Assembly (NCBI GenBank): GCA_963693085.1
Contig: OY856411.1
Coordinates: forward strand, 69,801,001 to 69,865,000
Origin: Alisma plantago-aquatica
Taxonomy: Eukaryota > Streptophyta > Magnoliopsida > Alismatales > Alismataceae
Direction of reading: 5' to 3'
DNA: 64,000 bases
This document shows positions 1 through 12,650 of the stretch, one piece after another. The notes beneath the pieces were generated by a model that saw only the letters and a program-made list of their open reading frames with translations, did no database searches and was not told the DNA's origin. Every line of letters begins with the position of its first letter. Positions within the stretch are counted from its first letter, which is position 1. Made by a program: the position numbers and the translations under genes.

Positions 1-54
1 ATTGTACAACCAAAACCTCCATCAGTTCTCACATGTTGAACCTCCTTCGGATTG

Positions 55-400
55 CAGCCACTTAGAAGGAACCATCCAAAGACGTACCCCAACCAGCCAT
101 CGGAAGGCGCGTTGTGATCGGCCATCGGAAGGCATATCTTGACCAGCCATCTGAAAGCGTGTTTCGATCGGCCATCAGAAGGCGTATCCCGGCTAGCCAT
201 GAGAAGGTGCGTCCCAACTGGCCATCGATTGGTGCACCTGACGAGCCATTGGAAGGTACGTTCTGACCGACCATCGGAAGGCGACCCAACACCATCTGAA
301 GGTTCGCCCAGAACAACCATTAGAAGGCTCACTCAGAGTCATCCGAAGGTACACCCAGAACAACCATTGGTTGTTCAGCCCCAACATACATCGGAAGGTA
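55..400. repeat. 25-bp minisatellite
   Basis: The core CCATCGGAAGG recurs with a strict 25-bp step: CCAT at 72, 97, 122, 147, 172, 197, 222, 246, 271, then 292, 317, 339, 364 and 388 after small deletions. There are about 13-14 diverged copies. The phase is kept through substitutions, so it spread by tandem duplication. Short reading frames across it are by-products. Confidence 0.85.
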
Positions 401-2029
401 TAATTGCCTTAACATCTAACAAAATATAATCAAGGGTGTTGATATACTTATGCAACACGTTTTGCAAGCGTTCAACAAAATGAAGCTTATCCAGAATTAT
501 CAAGAATATCATGGAGCAAGATATACATGTATTAAAAATTGCGGTTAAATCCCTGGAAAAAGAGAAAAGTTGAAAAACTTGGGCATACGAAATCCGATTT
601 GGACCAAATTTGAAACATATCTTTGCTAACTGATATCAAAACATAAACAAATGTTTAATTATGAAAATAAGCACCCAATTAAATCAAACAAGTATATTCA
701 AGCATTAAACCAGTCAGGGGTCTTACAATATATTCAGTGATAGACTTTACCTGGTATAGATTTTACACATACTAGTACGTATCCCAAGAAACGGCGTAAG
801 AATTTGTTGGGTACTGAGTATTTATTACTAGAACAGAGTGAAAGCAAAATAAGTGAAGGAACATGGTGGATATGCACAAAAAACACAAAGGCAGAGAAGT
901 AATGGTAAATTGAAATTTCAGATAGGATTTGTTACAAACGTAGAAGTTGGAAAGTAGCTGAAAGTATGAGCTAGAGACAGGAGTATAGGATTTGAGGAGG
1001 AAATATGTAGTACAAATGATAGCCAGTAACACCACACGGATGTGAAAACCAGAGAGAAAAAGGATAACCTGACTAATCCACTATCCGTAAATCACTAAAT
1101 TGTATCTGCAGCTTATTTGGTAAGAAGATTAGTCCAGGAACAAACTAGCAAACTCTGATTCTGATCATGAGTTCTGTGCAGGCTACACACCCAAGGGAAA
1201 ATAGGACGAGGTTCATGCCGTTTGTCCAGCCTTCATGCCATCACTTCTGTGTAGCAAATGTGATTGTAGCAGATTCTTTTCTTTTAGTTGTAAACAGACC
1301 AAAAGCTCTTTTTTTACAACACATGCTCCTAATATTGAATAGGCATATCTGCAAATTTGATGGCTATTGTGGGCTGGTGAACAAAACCACCAGACAGCCA
1401 TAACTATTTCCAAAATGCAATAAACAAAACTGCTTCATATTTGGGATTGGGGACATAATACTCGTCTGTGCCTTCATACTAAGGCTTTTAGGCTGCCTTC
1501 TATTTTTCCTTTGGTAAAGTACCCAATTCCCCATTGCTTTGTGCTTGTGCATGCATGTAAGCTGAAAACTAACCCAAGAAATGAGTATCATCATAATAAA
1601 AAGTGGTATATATATGACATCAAGAACATAACAAGTAGGTCTATTCTCTTTGCTTTTGAATAATCTAAAGCCTAACAAAAGTATTTCATTTTAAGCTACT
1701 TGACATTCTCTTTCACAGAGTGGATTCCAATTCCCATCCAAGCACAATTATGCCATCATAAGATACATGTCATTTATTGTGAGAAGCTGGATTGCAAACA
1801 TCATCCAAGCAATGTTGTATTTGGTTGTTTCAGTTGGCACAAACTACTGGTAGAATTAGGTTGAGCTGCTTTTGATAAGTAGATTAAGTCATATCCAGTT
1901 GTTATTCCTAAATTTGCTTATAAACTTATAATATAGTACTGTTGATATTTTCTTTGAAAAAGTGCTATGCTTGGATGACATTCACTCACCAGTTAAGCAG
2001 TATCTTATATTTTTTTGTAATTATTTAAG
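401..2029. other. No gene recognised
   Basis: AT-rich DNA, probably part of the intron upstream of the first visible exon. I searched for the preceding SET-domain exon (Asn-His motif region) and did not find a convincing one. No transposon ends were recognised. Confidence 0.4.
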
Positions 2030-2100
2030 CTGGTAGAATAAATCAAAGTAACCAAGATGCTGCTGAGGTGCTTATCAATTATGGTAACAAAGGAAATGAG
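2030..2100 (+). CDS. SET-domain gene, exon 1 in window
   Basis: The exon begins with two bases completing a split codon after an AAG acceptor at 2027-2029. It then reads 23 codons ending VLINYGNKGNE, the SET-domain NYG..N motif that contributes to cofactor and lysine-channel binding. The donor is GTACTT at 2101. The upstream exon was not found in 1-2029, so the acceptor choice rests on frame and motif only. Confidence 0.75.
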
Positions 2101-2247
2101 GTACTTTCAGTTATTCCTTTTAAGGAATCAACTTCCTTTTATACTTGTTCTTGCTGATGGACTTGACTTTCTTAAATGTGATGAGTGTTGCAGTCATGTC
2201 ACATGGTATTTTTTTCTTGAGTTATGTCGTGAATAAAATAGTACAAA

Positions 2248-2470
2248 TGCTCCGTTCGGCAGAGCGTCTGAATGAAACACACCACTAAAATTCCACTGGG
2301 GCAATTTGACGCGGTGAAAATCTGCTTTGCTCCGTTGCTTTTCAGCCGGAGTCAGTATGATATTAGATACAAGACTGCCGTTTCAGTTCGGCAATAAAGA
2401 TGCTGCCCACGATTAATGAACTGCCTTTGTCGCTGACTGTTCAGTCGTGGCCGCCATGCCAAACGTTGCA
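2248..2470. mobile_element. MITE with about 18-bp imperfect terminal inverted repeats
   Basis: The left end GCTCCGTTCGGCAGAGCG pairs with the right end read in reverse, GCAACGTTTGGCATGGCG, over about 220 bp. The body has no coding capacity and is GC-richer than its surroundings. I could not define a clean target duplication, so the superfamily is open. Confidence 0.55.
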
Positions 2471-3282
2471 AAAAAAAAAAACCACATGAAGCTTAACACG
2501 ATGACGCAGGACCCTTCATATATTAATTGTGTAAAAAAGCAATAACTTTCAGATACGGTCTTGAAATAATTTTTTTATCTTAATCTTATATCGACATTCA
2601 CAAATCTTTTTAATGAGTTTTAAGGATTGTGCTTCACTCTTATATGATGATTTAGAGTGTGAACATTAAATTAATACCTAAATATTCTATATATGTAAAG
2701 AGTATAATGTATTTTACGTAGTTTATATAAAGACGCCTTTGCGCAAGCAAAGACGCTGACTTGGTGCCTTTGAGAACCATGTATATGTATGAATTATGCT
2801 AGGACACACTCAATCTCATTGATGACATCATACTCTCATGTCATTTTTACATACAAAGATGAAGTTTTGTGTCATTCGAGTTGCTGGTTTTCTTAAATGC
2901 CACATGAATAACCTAAATACCAAATCTAAGCTCACTTGGAAACTTATGATTCATTTCTCAAAGGATCACAAAAGCAACATCGTGATATTTTTTCTTTCAA
3001 GTACATCATTTTTGTAGCCGAACAATGCTATATATTCGAGCATAATAAGAAAAGCAAGAGGCATGCCTAAATTTACTTGGCAGATATGAGAATATAATCT
3101 ATAACACAACTTTAAGAAACGAAGGATGCATACATGTGACCTCAATATGGTTGAGAATGAGGCTTAGTTGATGAGATGATGAAAAATCTTTGTAGCTTTT
3201 AAGTGAATGACCTCCAAATATCTAAAAGAGTATAATTTTGAATATAGCATATGATATTTAAGATATGCAATACTAATTATAT

Positions 3283-3294
3283 CCCCCCCCCCCC
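3283..3294. repeat. 12-base C homopolymer
   Basis: A run of twelve C residues in AT-rich intron sequence, followed by GAAAAA. It has no inferred function and is a likely site of length variation or base-calling error. Confidence 0.9.
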
Positions 3295-3339
3295 GAAAAA
3301 GTTGTATCGTACAATTTACTTGAGTTACCGGTATAGTTG

Positions 3340-6300
3340 AGTGTACCCCAGTTTCTCTCTCTATGTCTGTGTAACGAACCCCTCCCCTTGTTTATCCTCA
3401 TTTAAGGTGGACCGAGAGGGCAAGAGCCGTTAACTACTTTCCAGAATCCAGGTTTAGCAGATAACCAATAATAATTCATAATTTCATTGAATAAAAAAGA
3501 GTTTGAATACATAATGAAGATAAGCCTCCTCTAAGGAGTTAAATGGTTTGAAAAAGGGAAAATGCTAATGCTGAAGGGAAACATCACTATCTAAATAATG
3601 AAAGGAAAAACCACATCTAACTAGATCCTCCAGTATCCTTTAGCCATATGTTCTTTTAGTTTCAGCTTCTGGATCTCCATGTCTTCAGAAAATAGATGCA
3701 AATTGACCTAAAACACCGACAATCAAAAGCACATACCAAAAAATATTCTATACAGTGTACGTGGTGCAACCAAAATATGTGCAAGTAGGTGTAACAATAT
3801 CACAAGCATAATCAACAAATGTTATATCACTATTTGAACTTTGCATTTTCTGTATAATTTCCCAATCCATATCCCTATCTCTGTGGGTACATTAATCCCA
3901 TGCTCCATCATCAGATTCTAGGGTTTGGTCCAACATGTGGACTCAGGGTGACTATCCATCATTGGACTTAGTCACATGTACATCAATAATGTCAGTCACT
4001 TTCTCAATGACTTAGCCTTAGTTTTGTGGGAGTATTACCTCCTTCAACTACCCCTTAGAGATTGCGTGGTGGCTTCATGAAATTATTCTTCATAGAGAAA
4101 ATACACATAGGGCCTTATAGTGAACAAGAAGTAAATAAACATCCAATAGTTTAGTTTGCAATACATCGGGAAAACATCGACAAACTTCAGAAGTCGATAA
4201 TGCGATTAACCATAGAATAGCTACATACCTTTCTTCAGAGGTGACTTAAGATCCAAGAAACAGGTACAACCGATCAACCAAACAACATGTAATTAGGGTT
4301 TAATACCAATGTGTCACTTTTATGTTCTCAAAATAGTACTTAAATCTGACTTAGGTTCTAGGTTAGGGTTTAGGGTCAGATTAGGGTTACATTAGGGTTA
4401 GGTATCACAAACCTTAAAATATCACATAGTAGGCTCTTAAAGTTTAGAAATCTAAATTTACCTTATATGAAATCGTAAATCTTAGATTGGATCTTATTAT
4501 GTTTCATCATCAACTTGGATCAACTTTCGTATACCAAGATTGACTAGACAAGATATGGACATTAATTTCATAAACTTAGGGTTTACATGTATTTATTATC
4601 ATCAAAATATGTATTAACATGTACTTTTTGAATCCGAGATGGAATTAGGCTTTGAAACCTATTTTATTGGATTCTACACATTTTTTGATCATTTTCATAT
4701 CTATTTTTGCTATTATCGGAGTTACACTCTAATTTCTAGATTTAATACAAATTAATACTCTATCAACCAATCACAGGCTAACTCGTCATTTGGACAAATA
4801 TTTATCCAGCGTGACACAACCGGAATGAATCGTGGGGTTATGACCTATGTGCCCATACTGTGACATTTTTGTCACGCAAATCAAAGGCCAATTGGTCCAA
4901 TCCCTCCTGGGATTGTCCCTCCCATGCCAACCCAAGCTTGCAGACGACCATGGGGTTAACCCATGGTTGACTCTGCTAGTGGAGGCTCGACAATCTTAGC
5001 TGAAGGTCTCATTGCCTTCACCAGGTCCTGCAGAAACCAGCCAACCAAAGCACGACGATGGAGGTGACCTAAGATGGATGCTAGAGGCTTAAAATAGCAG
5101 GGAATGAACACTGAAGGAAGAGATAGCTATGCTTGTATTCGTGGCAACCTGAAGCTTGGAAAAGCTTGCTGGGGATCTGACGAAGGTGCTCCTCCACTTG
5201 TGAGGTCCTGTATTGGCTTGAGGCAGGTTCTCGGTGAAGGTCCTCAAGCTTCAGACATTGCAAATTGGGAAGAGGGGAATAGGCTTCTCTGGCGGCTTCC
5301 TAGCAAGTCGGTTGGCTTCAAGACCTTTCCATGGTACTTTAGGCCAAGTTAAATGCCTTTGGATGCTTTGAAGATCCATGGCGATGGTGGGGTTCACCGG
5401 AGATGGGTGGAGAACTAAGTAGGATGTAAGGGCTCTTGGTGATCAACTACCAGTTGGTTTGTGATGGGGGAGGTCTAGGGAAGCCAATGGCACCCTATAT
5501 ATAGGACGGGTGTCATATAGAGGCGTCGATGCTTAGCCCTAGGTTGCTAGTATAATAAGGAATTTAGGCATTATCACCAGAGGCGGAATAACCAATGACT
5601 CTTATCTCGTTGAGTTCGTTTTGTCACCCAATTCCAATGGATTGATTCGAGTGTAAAAGGTGGAGAGACGGAGAGATAGCATCGAGGGAGGAGACTGAGT
5701 CGGGTGGGATTCCAGTCGCAAGGTAGGAGATGATGCGGCCGCCGTTGGATCCTCATCCAAGGGATCCGAACGATGCCCGCATTTCCTGTCACACGGACGA
5801 CTATAGTTTGGCGGTTATACTTAAATAGATTTACATCCGATTATCCTAGAATTGTCCCACATTAAGTGATTCTTTGAAAATTCGTAGAGGATTCTAGAAA
5901 TAACCAATTGAGCCCAAATGTTGGGGAAATCATTATCTTGGTATTATCCCAGCTTGTGCAAAATTTGATATTAAAACTCATAAGATAATCATCTTTTCCT
6001 CGCCATCTAAGCAATTACTTAACTTAATTACTTAGGCCACATATTAGTTTATTGTCCACTCAAACTCGACAATTATCCTTTTTAGGCTTTATCCCACGTT
6101 GGGTCAAAAATGTGGCCCAATTAGGCCCATTGGTTATGCTCAACTTGATTTTCTAGAAAACCAGGGTATTTTATGCATTAATTATTCAAATAATTCATAA
6201 CCTTGGAATCTTCTAGATTATTGGAGTTTCCTTTCTATTTTTATTCATCAAACTCATAGAGCATTATTGAAATCAGATATGAGCACGAAAATCTTTTATT
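3340..6300. repeat. Degenerate repeat, possible left LTR of an old gypsy-like element
   Basis: This intron stretch shows the same order of landmarks as 9600-12000: TTAGGG-rich patches (4360-4410 and 10085-10105), an AT-rich block with a GAAACC...ATTGGAT segment (4655-4672 and 10314-10336), then GC-richer sequence and a short TATATA-type element. By eye the two are too diverged to align cleanly. No polyprotein was recognised between them. Confidence 0.3.
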
Positions 6301-6950
6301 TGGAGAGTTCACATTCATGGGCCAAATTGCTAAACAAAGACATAGAATTCCAGGGTTTTTCAAAAGCACCTTATTTGATACTCAAATTGCATACAAGTAA
6401 TGCAAATGCACAAAAATTTCAGGTTATAACAGTGTGTTTGTGTAGGCGTATATGTATATATAAGGAACTGATTTTTTCTTATTATAGTGAAATTCCATTT
6501 GTGGTTTGAAATCAAAGTAAACCATACCAAATCAAAGCACACAAACATGCTTCTACGATTTGGGACTCATTACCAGTTTGTTTTGGTTTGAAAAGTATCT
6601 AAACTGATAGGATCCACTCAGCTTATGGTTTCACGGGTGAACCAAACCAAGCTGAATAATGCTTACACCTCCTGATTGTCATTATGTCATATTTATGACT
6701 GTCACACATAAAATTATTAGTAACATGATAATGGGTATTAAGGGGACTAAAAAGCAAAGGTAATAGTAAATTCACGTAAAGAAAAAGGTTGTTATGGAAC
6801 TAAAGAAAGGGACAAAGGGGATTGAAACACAAAGGACAAAAAGGATTGGAACACTTGTTGGAACATGGAAATATAAACAGGTAGTTAGGGAACTCAAAAA
6901 GACATTTTTGGATGGACACCATAGTTTTTTTTTCTTTGATTTGACGCATA

Positions 6951-7030
6951 GTTATCTAGGCTCCCACCTGGGCTCCCTAGGCTTTAGGCGGGCCGCCTTA
7001 AACGCGGTGCCTAGGCTTTCAGATAACTGA
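6951..7030. repeat. CCTAGG-rich fold-back
   Basis: AGTTATCTAGGCT at the left is matched in reverse by AGGCT-TTC-AGATAACT at the right, enclosing GC-rich CCTAGG, GGCGGGCCGCC and GCGGTGCC blocks. It can fold on itself and resembles the subterminal sequence of hAT-like plant elements. A related CCTAGG island lies at 12588-12650. Confidence 0.55.
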
Positions 7031-7039
7031 AGTGGATGC

Positions 7040-7410
7040 CTAGGGCCTTTTAGGCTCAAATTAAGACACTTAGACCAAATTAGCATGGAATAGGTCTGAA
7101 TTTGGTCAAATTACATCAAGTTTAGTTGATTTAGGGAAGAAATAGATCTGATTTAGGCCAAATCAGATCTAATTTGGGAAAATTAGGTCTGATTTGGGGC
7201 AAACAGATCGTAGTTGGGGGAACAAGGTCTGGTTTTGCCAAATTAAGGCTCATTTAGGTCAATGTAGCACAAATTAGGGGAAGTTACGTCTGATTAGGTC
7301 ATGTTATGCCAAAATCGGTTTGACTTAAGGAAAATTGGGTGGACTAAGTTATATTAGGTCGAATTTAGATCATGTTAGGTCAAATTAAGGACGAGTAGAT
7401 CTAGCTTTGG
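7040..7410. repeat. 20-bp minisatellite
   Basis: A unit close to AGGTCTGATTTGGGNAAATT recurs with a 20-bp step: phase marks at about 7092, 7112, 7132 (less clear), then 7144, 7165, 7185, 7205, 7225, 7245, 7265, 7285 and 7305. Copies are diverged but the step is regular. It abuts the CCTAGG fold-back, so the two may belong to one element. Confidence 0.7.
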
Positions 7411-8060
7411 TCATAACAAGAGTTGTAAGGAGTGGGACCCAAGTGGGGATCCTCTCCATACTTAATTTGAGGAATGAATCCATCTATTCCAAACACTCTC
7501 AAAATGTATGCTTAAATAGGTGTAAATTTTTTGTTTCTTTAATGGTGATGCACAAAATAACCAAAGTATAGCAGTTGAATAATGTTTCATGACTATATTC
7601 AATTTTACAAAAGTACATTATCATTTCCCATATAGGGTTTACATGAAAGTTACAAAATAAGGATCTAAGTAGAGGGGTATCCAACTATCTCAACTCTATC
7701 TCCCCAAGAGCTCCATCTAGCAGGTCCATGTCACCATGTCCAATCTTCCAAGTCCTACACCTGCGGTTGGAAGCATACCCTATAAGAGAAGATAAAATGG
7801 AAATTACCAACAAAAAAACCAATATATGCTTAATAAATCAGGAATTGAGCAATATATGGAAAAAAGGATACCAAATATAACATTCCCATAGAAGAGGAAA
7901 AATACTATCCAAGTAGATATCAAGAGAAAAGACATTTAAAGAAGAAAAACAATAAGAGATTTCTTGCCTTAAAATATTGTTACAGTTAAACACATGTATA
8001 TGTATATAATTAATCCGTAAACACAAAAACCTCCATAATTCTAACCACAACACAAACAAA
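7411..8060. other. No gene recognised
   Basis: AT-rich intron DNA with no coding or transposon structure that I can support. Confidence 0.4.
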
Positions 8061-8075
8061 GATCATCATGGTACC

Positions 8076-8180
8076 ACAACACAATAAGGGGGGTGACCGG
8101 ACCACACCCTCTCATGCCTCGAGAGTTTACCATGTTGGCTTCGCCCGGGGTGGGTTCTCTCGGTCATCAAAAAAAAAAAA
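8076..8180 (+). mobile_element. 5'-truncated SINE with poly(A) tail
   Basis: A 105-bp insert is flanked by perfect 15-bp direct repeats (GATCATCATGGTACC at 8061-8075 and 8181-8195). It ends in a 12-A tail at 8169-8180. The body end GGTTCTCTCGGTCATC closely matches the tail of the full-length SINE at 40216-40451 (GGTTCTCTCGATAAT). The A and B boxes are missing, so this is a 5'-truncated LINE-mobilised copy. The identical target duplications imply a fairly recent insertion. Confidence 0.85.
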
Positions 8181-8195
8181 GATCATCATGGTACC

Positions 8196-9040
8196 CGCTT
8201 TATATTCACATTCGTATTCAAACCAACTATATGTTGATCAATATAAACTTTAGCATACAAAATGATACATTATATTGTTAAAATGTCCAAGAATGATGGA
8301 CTACAAGAAAATCATTAGAAATAAATTACACAGCGATTTAATGGTTATATACTAATGGAGGTGTGAAGTATAAGGAAGAGGAGGGGAAGCACTAGTGATA
8401 GAAGGAAGATGTGTATGAGTGGTGATGATGGCGGTGAAGAAGAGGAGGATAACATGTTTAGTAGTCATGTAGGAGTGAACAGTAGAGGGAAGACACAAAA
8501 GGAAACATGACTGCATGTTAGTAGGAGGAAAAGGAGGTGAGAGAGGTTTTGATAGAGTAGGAAGAAGAGTGGGTGGAGGAGTGGACACATTAGAGGACCA
8601 ACGAAGTAGGAAGAGAAGGAGAAAAGGAAATAGAGATGAAAATCAAGAGGAAGAAGAGGGAACAATTTCTAGCTCGGAAGGAAGTTGCTTCTAATGGCTG
8701 ATCTAGGTGCTAGCAGCTCCTTCTGCAAATGGCTGTCGCAAACAGCTGCTGCTTATCGCCGTTTCAACTCCTCTAAATTGCTGCTTGCTCGTAGCAGCTC
8801 CATCTCCTTATGGTGGCTGCTAACAGCAACTTTAGGACCTAGCTGCTACTTGCAACAACTGTTGCAAGAGGCGATCTCATCCTTTCTCTACTGGAACAAG
8901 AACAATTAGAGGGGTTGGCTGTTGGTCACCTCTCGAAGACAAGGTTTTTGTGAGGAGTCGGGGTTTGGTCAAGGAGTCTAAGGGTTGGGCTTTATTTTCT
9001 TTTCTTTATAGTTAGTCTTATGTGGGTTCGGTTGGCCGTT
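8196..9040. other. No gene recognised
   Basis: Purine-rich on the + strand at 8350-8660, then a CTGCT-rich stretch at 8690-8880. Open frames here are compositional. Nothing resembles a known protein. Confidence 0.4.
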
Positions 9041-9208
9041 TCTCAAGAAGCGTCTTGGACGTGTCCACGCTGTATCCAACTTGCAAGTATAATATGAAAT
9101 TGGACATGCCAGAGAAGTGTCCGTCGCGTGTCCACACGTGTCCACGACATGTCTTGGTTGGGCACGTGTCGAACACGACAACATCCGGGAAGTGTCCGTG
9201 CTTCCTAG
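9040..9208. mobile_element. Fragment of the CTAGGAAGCACGGA-ended hAT-like family
   Basis: The right end, read in reverse, starts CTAGGAAGCACGGA, identical over 14 bases to the left end of the element at 36304. The interior is packed with GTGTCC/GGACAC repeats in both orientations (9056-9200), typical of transposase-binding subterminal repeats. The left end near 9040 is diverged and no target duplication was found. Confidence 0.5.
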
Positions 9209-9310
9209 ATAGTAATATAACAAAACATAAACAGTTGCATGGTGAATAATAATCAAACTAGTATATACTATAAAGTAGGGTAGGAACCCATATGTATTCC
9301 ATACCAAATG

Positions 9311-9525
9311 GCAGGAACACTAAAACCTCAGTGCCAAACAAATATATATTTTGTAGGGGAATAAAACCTAGTGCATGTCAGGGGAATAAAACCTAGTGCA
9401 TGTCAGAGGAATAAAACCCAGTGCCTAATGCCATATGTGGAAGAGGAATAAAACACAGTGCCTGGCAGGGGAATAGAACCATTGCCTAAATATCAAACAT
9501 GGCAGGTTAGTAAAACCCAATGCCT
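9311..9525. repeat. Degenerate tandem repeat of about 25 bp
   Basis: Copies of GGGGAATAAAACCTAGTGCA recur at 9356, 9381 and 9406 with a 25-bp step, then at irregular spacing to about 9525. Two adjacent copies are identical. Confidence 0.75.
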
Positions 9526-12500
9526 ATATGGTGTCACTACTTATAGTTATGACTAGTCAATCACCCATGCAAATAGGGCAGACATGATAAAGTGTACTCA
9601 TGTTCAATTAAAGGATGAGATCATCCAACTAATATTGATGGTGTTAGAGGACCCAATAACAAGTATTCAATTAATTCCACAAGTAAGATATGACAAATGA
9701 TAATAAAAGTTCACAACTTGAGAAATTAGGTTTTCAACATGGCATAAGATGAACAAGATATAAATGAGTCCAAAATGAATGTCCAACAAAGTAAAATGAT
9801 CACAAGATCAGAATCAACATAAAATCCTTCACATGAAATAAATTCTCAAAAGTGAGAAATTGTGTAGGCTAATTTGTCCATAGGACCAAGAGAGAGATGA
9901 CACATAGGTCTTTGCTCAATATGGAAGGGAATACAACATACATCAAGATAAAGAGAAGTACATCAATTGCTCAATATGATTAATGGGATGCAACATACCT
10001 CAGATAGAGTCTACAAAAGTCCAATGTTAGTGCTAGGTCTAAGTCTAGATCTCCAAAGCACCTAATAAACATATATGTAGAATTAGGGTTAGGTTTACAT
10101 TAAGAACATAAACTCTAAAAATCACATTTTTGTTATTATTGAATTAGATTATAAAAACTATACCATATTTTAGATTATATTTTCCTGAGTTCATAACATA
10201 TTTTATTTTATTTTATTTTTCTCACTTATAGATTATTAGTTATGAAATTCAGAATCTAGCCAATTAAATAAATCCTTTAAAATTCATATATTTATTAGAT
10301 TGGAATTTGACAATGAAACCAATATCATTGGATAGATTATAATTTTCTAATTTCAAAACATCTTTTCTTTTATTTTACTGCGATATAAATAAATTACTAT
10401 AAATTTTATAGTTCCTGACCAATCGAGAAAATAAAAAAACCACGTATCCAGGAAAGTACACAACTAGCTGGTGGGTCTGGTAAGGTGGCCCTATCAGGGC
10501 TTGCCAGAATGGCCCAGGCCCTCTGCCCATCGGGGTACAAACATGAGCATGTCCCAGAAAGCAAGTCGGGGGGGTGAAAAGACAATTTTACCCTTGGCAA
10601 AAAAACAAAACAAAAGGAGAAACGAAGGGCAACCAAGTGCATCCATAGAGGGGATTTATCCCCTCCCAACATACACGCCATGGTCGCTGAGCAGCAGCAG
10701 GAAGAAAAACCAACCCTACCTTGACTTCTTGTCTCACCTTGGAGTCAATCCAGTTGACTTCGCGAGAACCAGGCGGAGCCAGAGAGTCTATGCTCGCCTT
10801 CTATGGTGACTAGAAGAGGAAGGGCCACCCTGCTATGGAGAACAGAAGAGAGGAACAAACCAAGAAAAAGAAAATCGAAGATGTGAGCGAAAAAAAGAAG
10901 TGAAAGGTGAGAAGGCAACAATCACCGAAGTTGCTAAATGCCTTCGAGGTCATGGGACTACTAGGAACCCTCGTCGGAAAGGCCACTACAAGAAACCATC
11001 AACACCTTGCCGACTGGGATGAAAACAAAACCCTACGAGAAAGAAAAAATAGGGAAAGGTGATGAGAGATTCAAGGAAACTTACCGCCCAAGCAATTTGG
11101 TTCTGAAGGTCGGAGGTGCTCAAGGGAACAATGAGGCCTCGACGTTGCAGATCGTATCCACAACGACAATGTACGCCTCCTGGGGCAAAATTGAAGACCG
11201 GAGGCTAGATGCTAAAGGAGTGGCAAAGGTTTCTAGGTGCTCGGGCGTAGGTAGGAGGTGGTGAAGGGGATTCTGTAACTCGACGGGGAGAAGGATAGAG
11301 AGGGTAGATTTAGGGGTTTCTTATATATTGAGATTTAGGGTTCCATTAAGGGATCGTTGGGTTCGGAATCGAATAGGGAAAAAAATGGCGAAGAAATCTC
11401 CCGGAAAGGTGCAACACGGATGGAGAAATCGCAAGAATATAATCCATCTATATTATGTAGTCGGTTTCCAAAATGGACAAGAGGTAGATGAAATCCTCCA
11501 TTCGTCCGATCTAAAGCTGACGATCGAGATGAGGCCCTGCATGATCCCAAACTAGAAAGTACCGAAACCATAGCGTGACGCAGAACAAATTCGAGAAATC
11601 AACATGACATTGCAAATGATATCAAAACTATATGGAATCGAATCAACTAACTCAAATATCCATTAAATTGATTCATATTTAAACCCTTTCCTTTCCTAAT
11701 TTAATATAAGGCTGAAACAAGGTTCAAAAGATACCAAATTTGACATCTAGACTAAACTGGACATGAAGAATCCATTTTTGGCATCAATTTTCACTTTTGG
11801 GTTGTTTACTATTTTATCTTGTATTTTTGATCTTAAGCCACATTCTCTTTCTTAAATCAAATTAAGATAGTTGGTATTGTTCAAATGATGTGAAACTTGG
11901 CACCAAGCTAATTGGGACCCAAGGAACACGATTTTGACATTACATTTCACTTTTGAGATTTCCTTTTATGAGTTATGACACCATTAGGATTTTTAGCTCA
12001 TTACCATGATATTTATCAAAATATTATATCTTTATTATCAACATTCATTAACTGTTCCCTTATATTATTATGCCCAAAATTTCATATTGAACTTATTTAA
12101 CCTATTTAGTCTATCAATTCAATATTTATTTAAATAATGGTACATTATTCATGTTTATGGACATGGAAACACTAATTATTATTCCAAAGCACATTATACT
12201 TATTAATTATATTTTAGCCATTATATGCATAGTGGTTAGCAAAGGAAACATGTGTGACATATTTAATGAATTTACTTACATGTTTTACACATATTTAAAT
12301 TATTGTGTTAATATGAGTGTATTATGATACATGTGATGCAATTTAATATTTATATACATCAACATTATTCATTAAGGTATAACTTTATCCTCATTTGGTC
12401 AAATCTAAAGAACCGATCTCACAAGCCTTCTAATTATTGAATAAGGTAAGATTCTAGATTCATGTTACAGGTGTAATGTAGGTAAACTTATGATTGATTA

Positions 12501-12587
12501 AGCTTAGGGATAACCAATACAAATGTACATATTTGAATATAGCTAAATGTATACACAAAATCATTTATATATAAACAAAAATGAAGA
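9526..12587. repeat. Degenerate repeat, possible right LTR partner of 3340-6300
   Basis: AT-rich intron sequence with the landmark order described for 3340-6300. The stretch 10470-11560 is GC-richer and carries several accidental open frames without recognisable domains. No target duplication or primer-binding site was identified, so the LTR reading is tentative. Confidence 0.25.
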
Positions 12588-12650
12588 ATGCCTAGGGGCC
12601 TAGGCCCCCTAGGCTTCCCTTGGGTGGGAAGGACCGCCTAGCCGCCTAGA
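12588..12650. repeat. CCTAGG-rich palindromic island
   Basis: CCTAGGGGCCTAGGCCCCCT and later CCGCCTAGCCGCCTAG blocks form overlapping palindromes in otherwise AT-rich sequence, like 6951-7030. The two could be opposite ends of one decayed DNA transposon or two separate insertions. Confidence 0.5.

Noticed and set aside
139..429. Overlapping open frames in the first 430 bases
   Set aside because: They are products of the 25-bp minisatellite.
1139..1290. Possible exon after TTCTGTGCAG
   Set aside because: The translation does not resemble the SET-domain protein, and no phase-compatible donor links it to 2030.
4360..4410. Telomere-like TTTAGGG/TTAGGG words
   Set aside because: Only a few irregular copies, not in tandem; more likely part of a degenerate repeat also seen near 10085.
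10471..11571. Cluster of open frames of 75-112 codons in intron 1
   Set aside because: GC-richer repeat sequence with frames on both strands, no recognisable domains, and no splice structure linking them.
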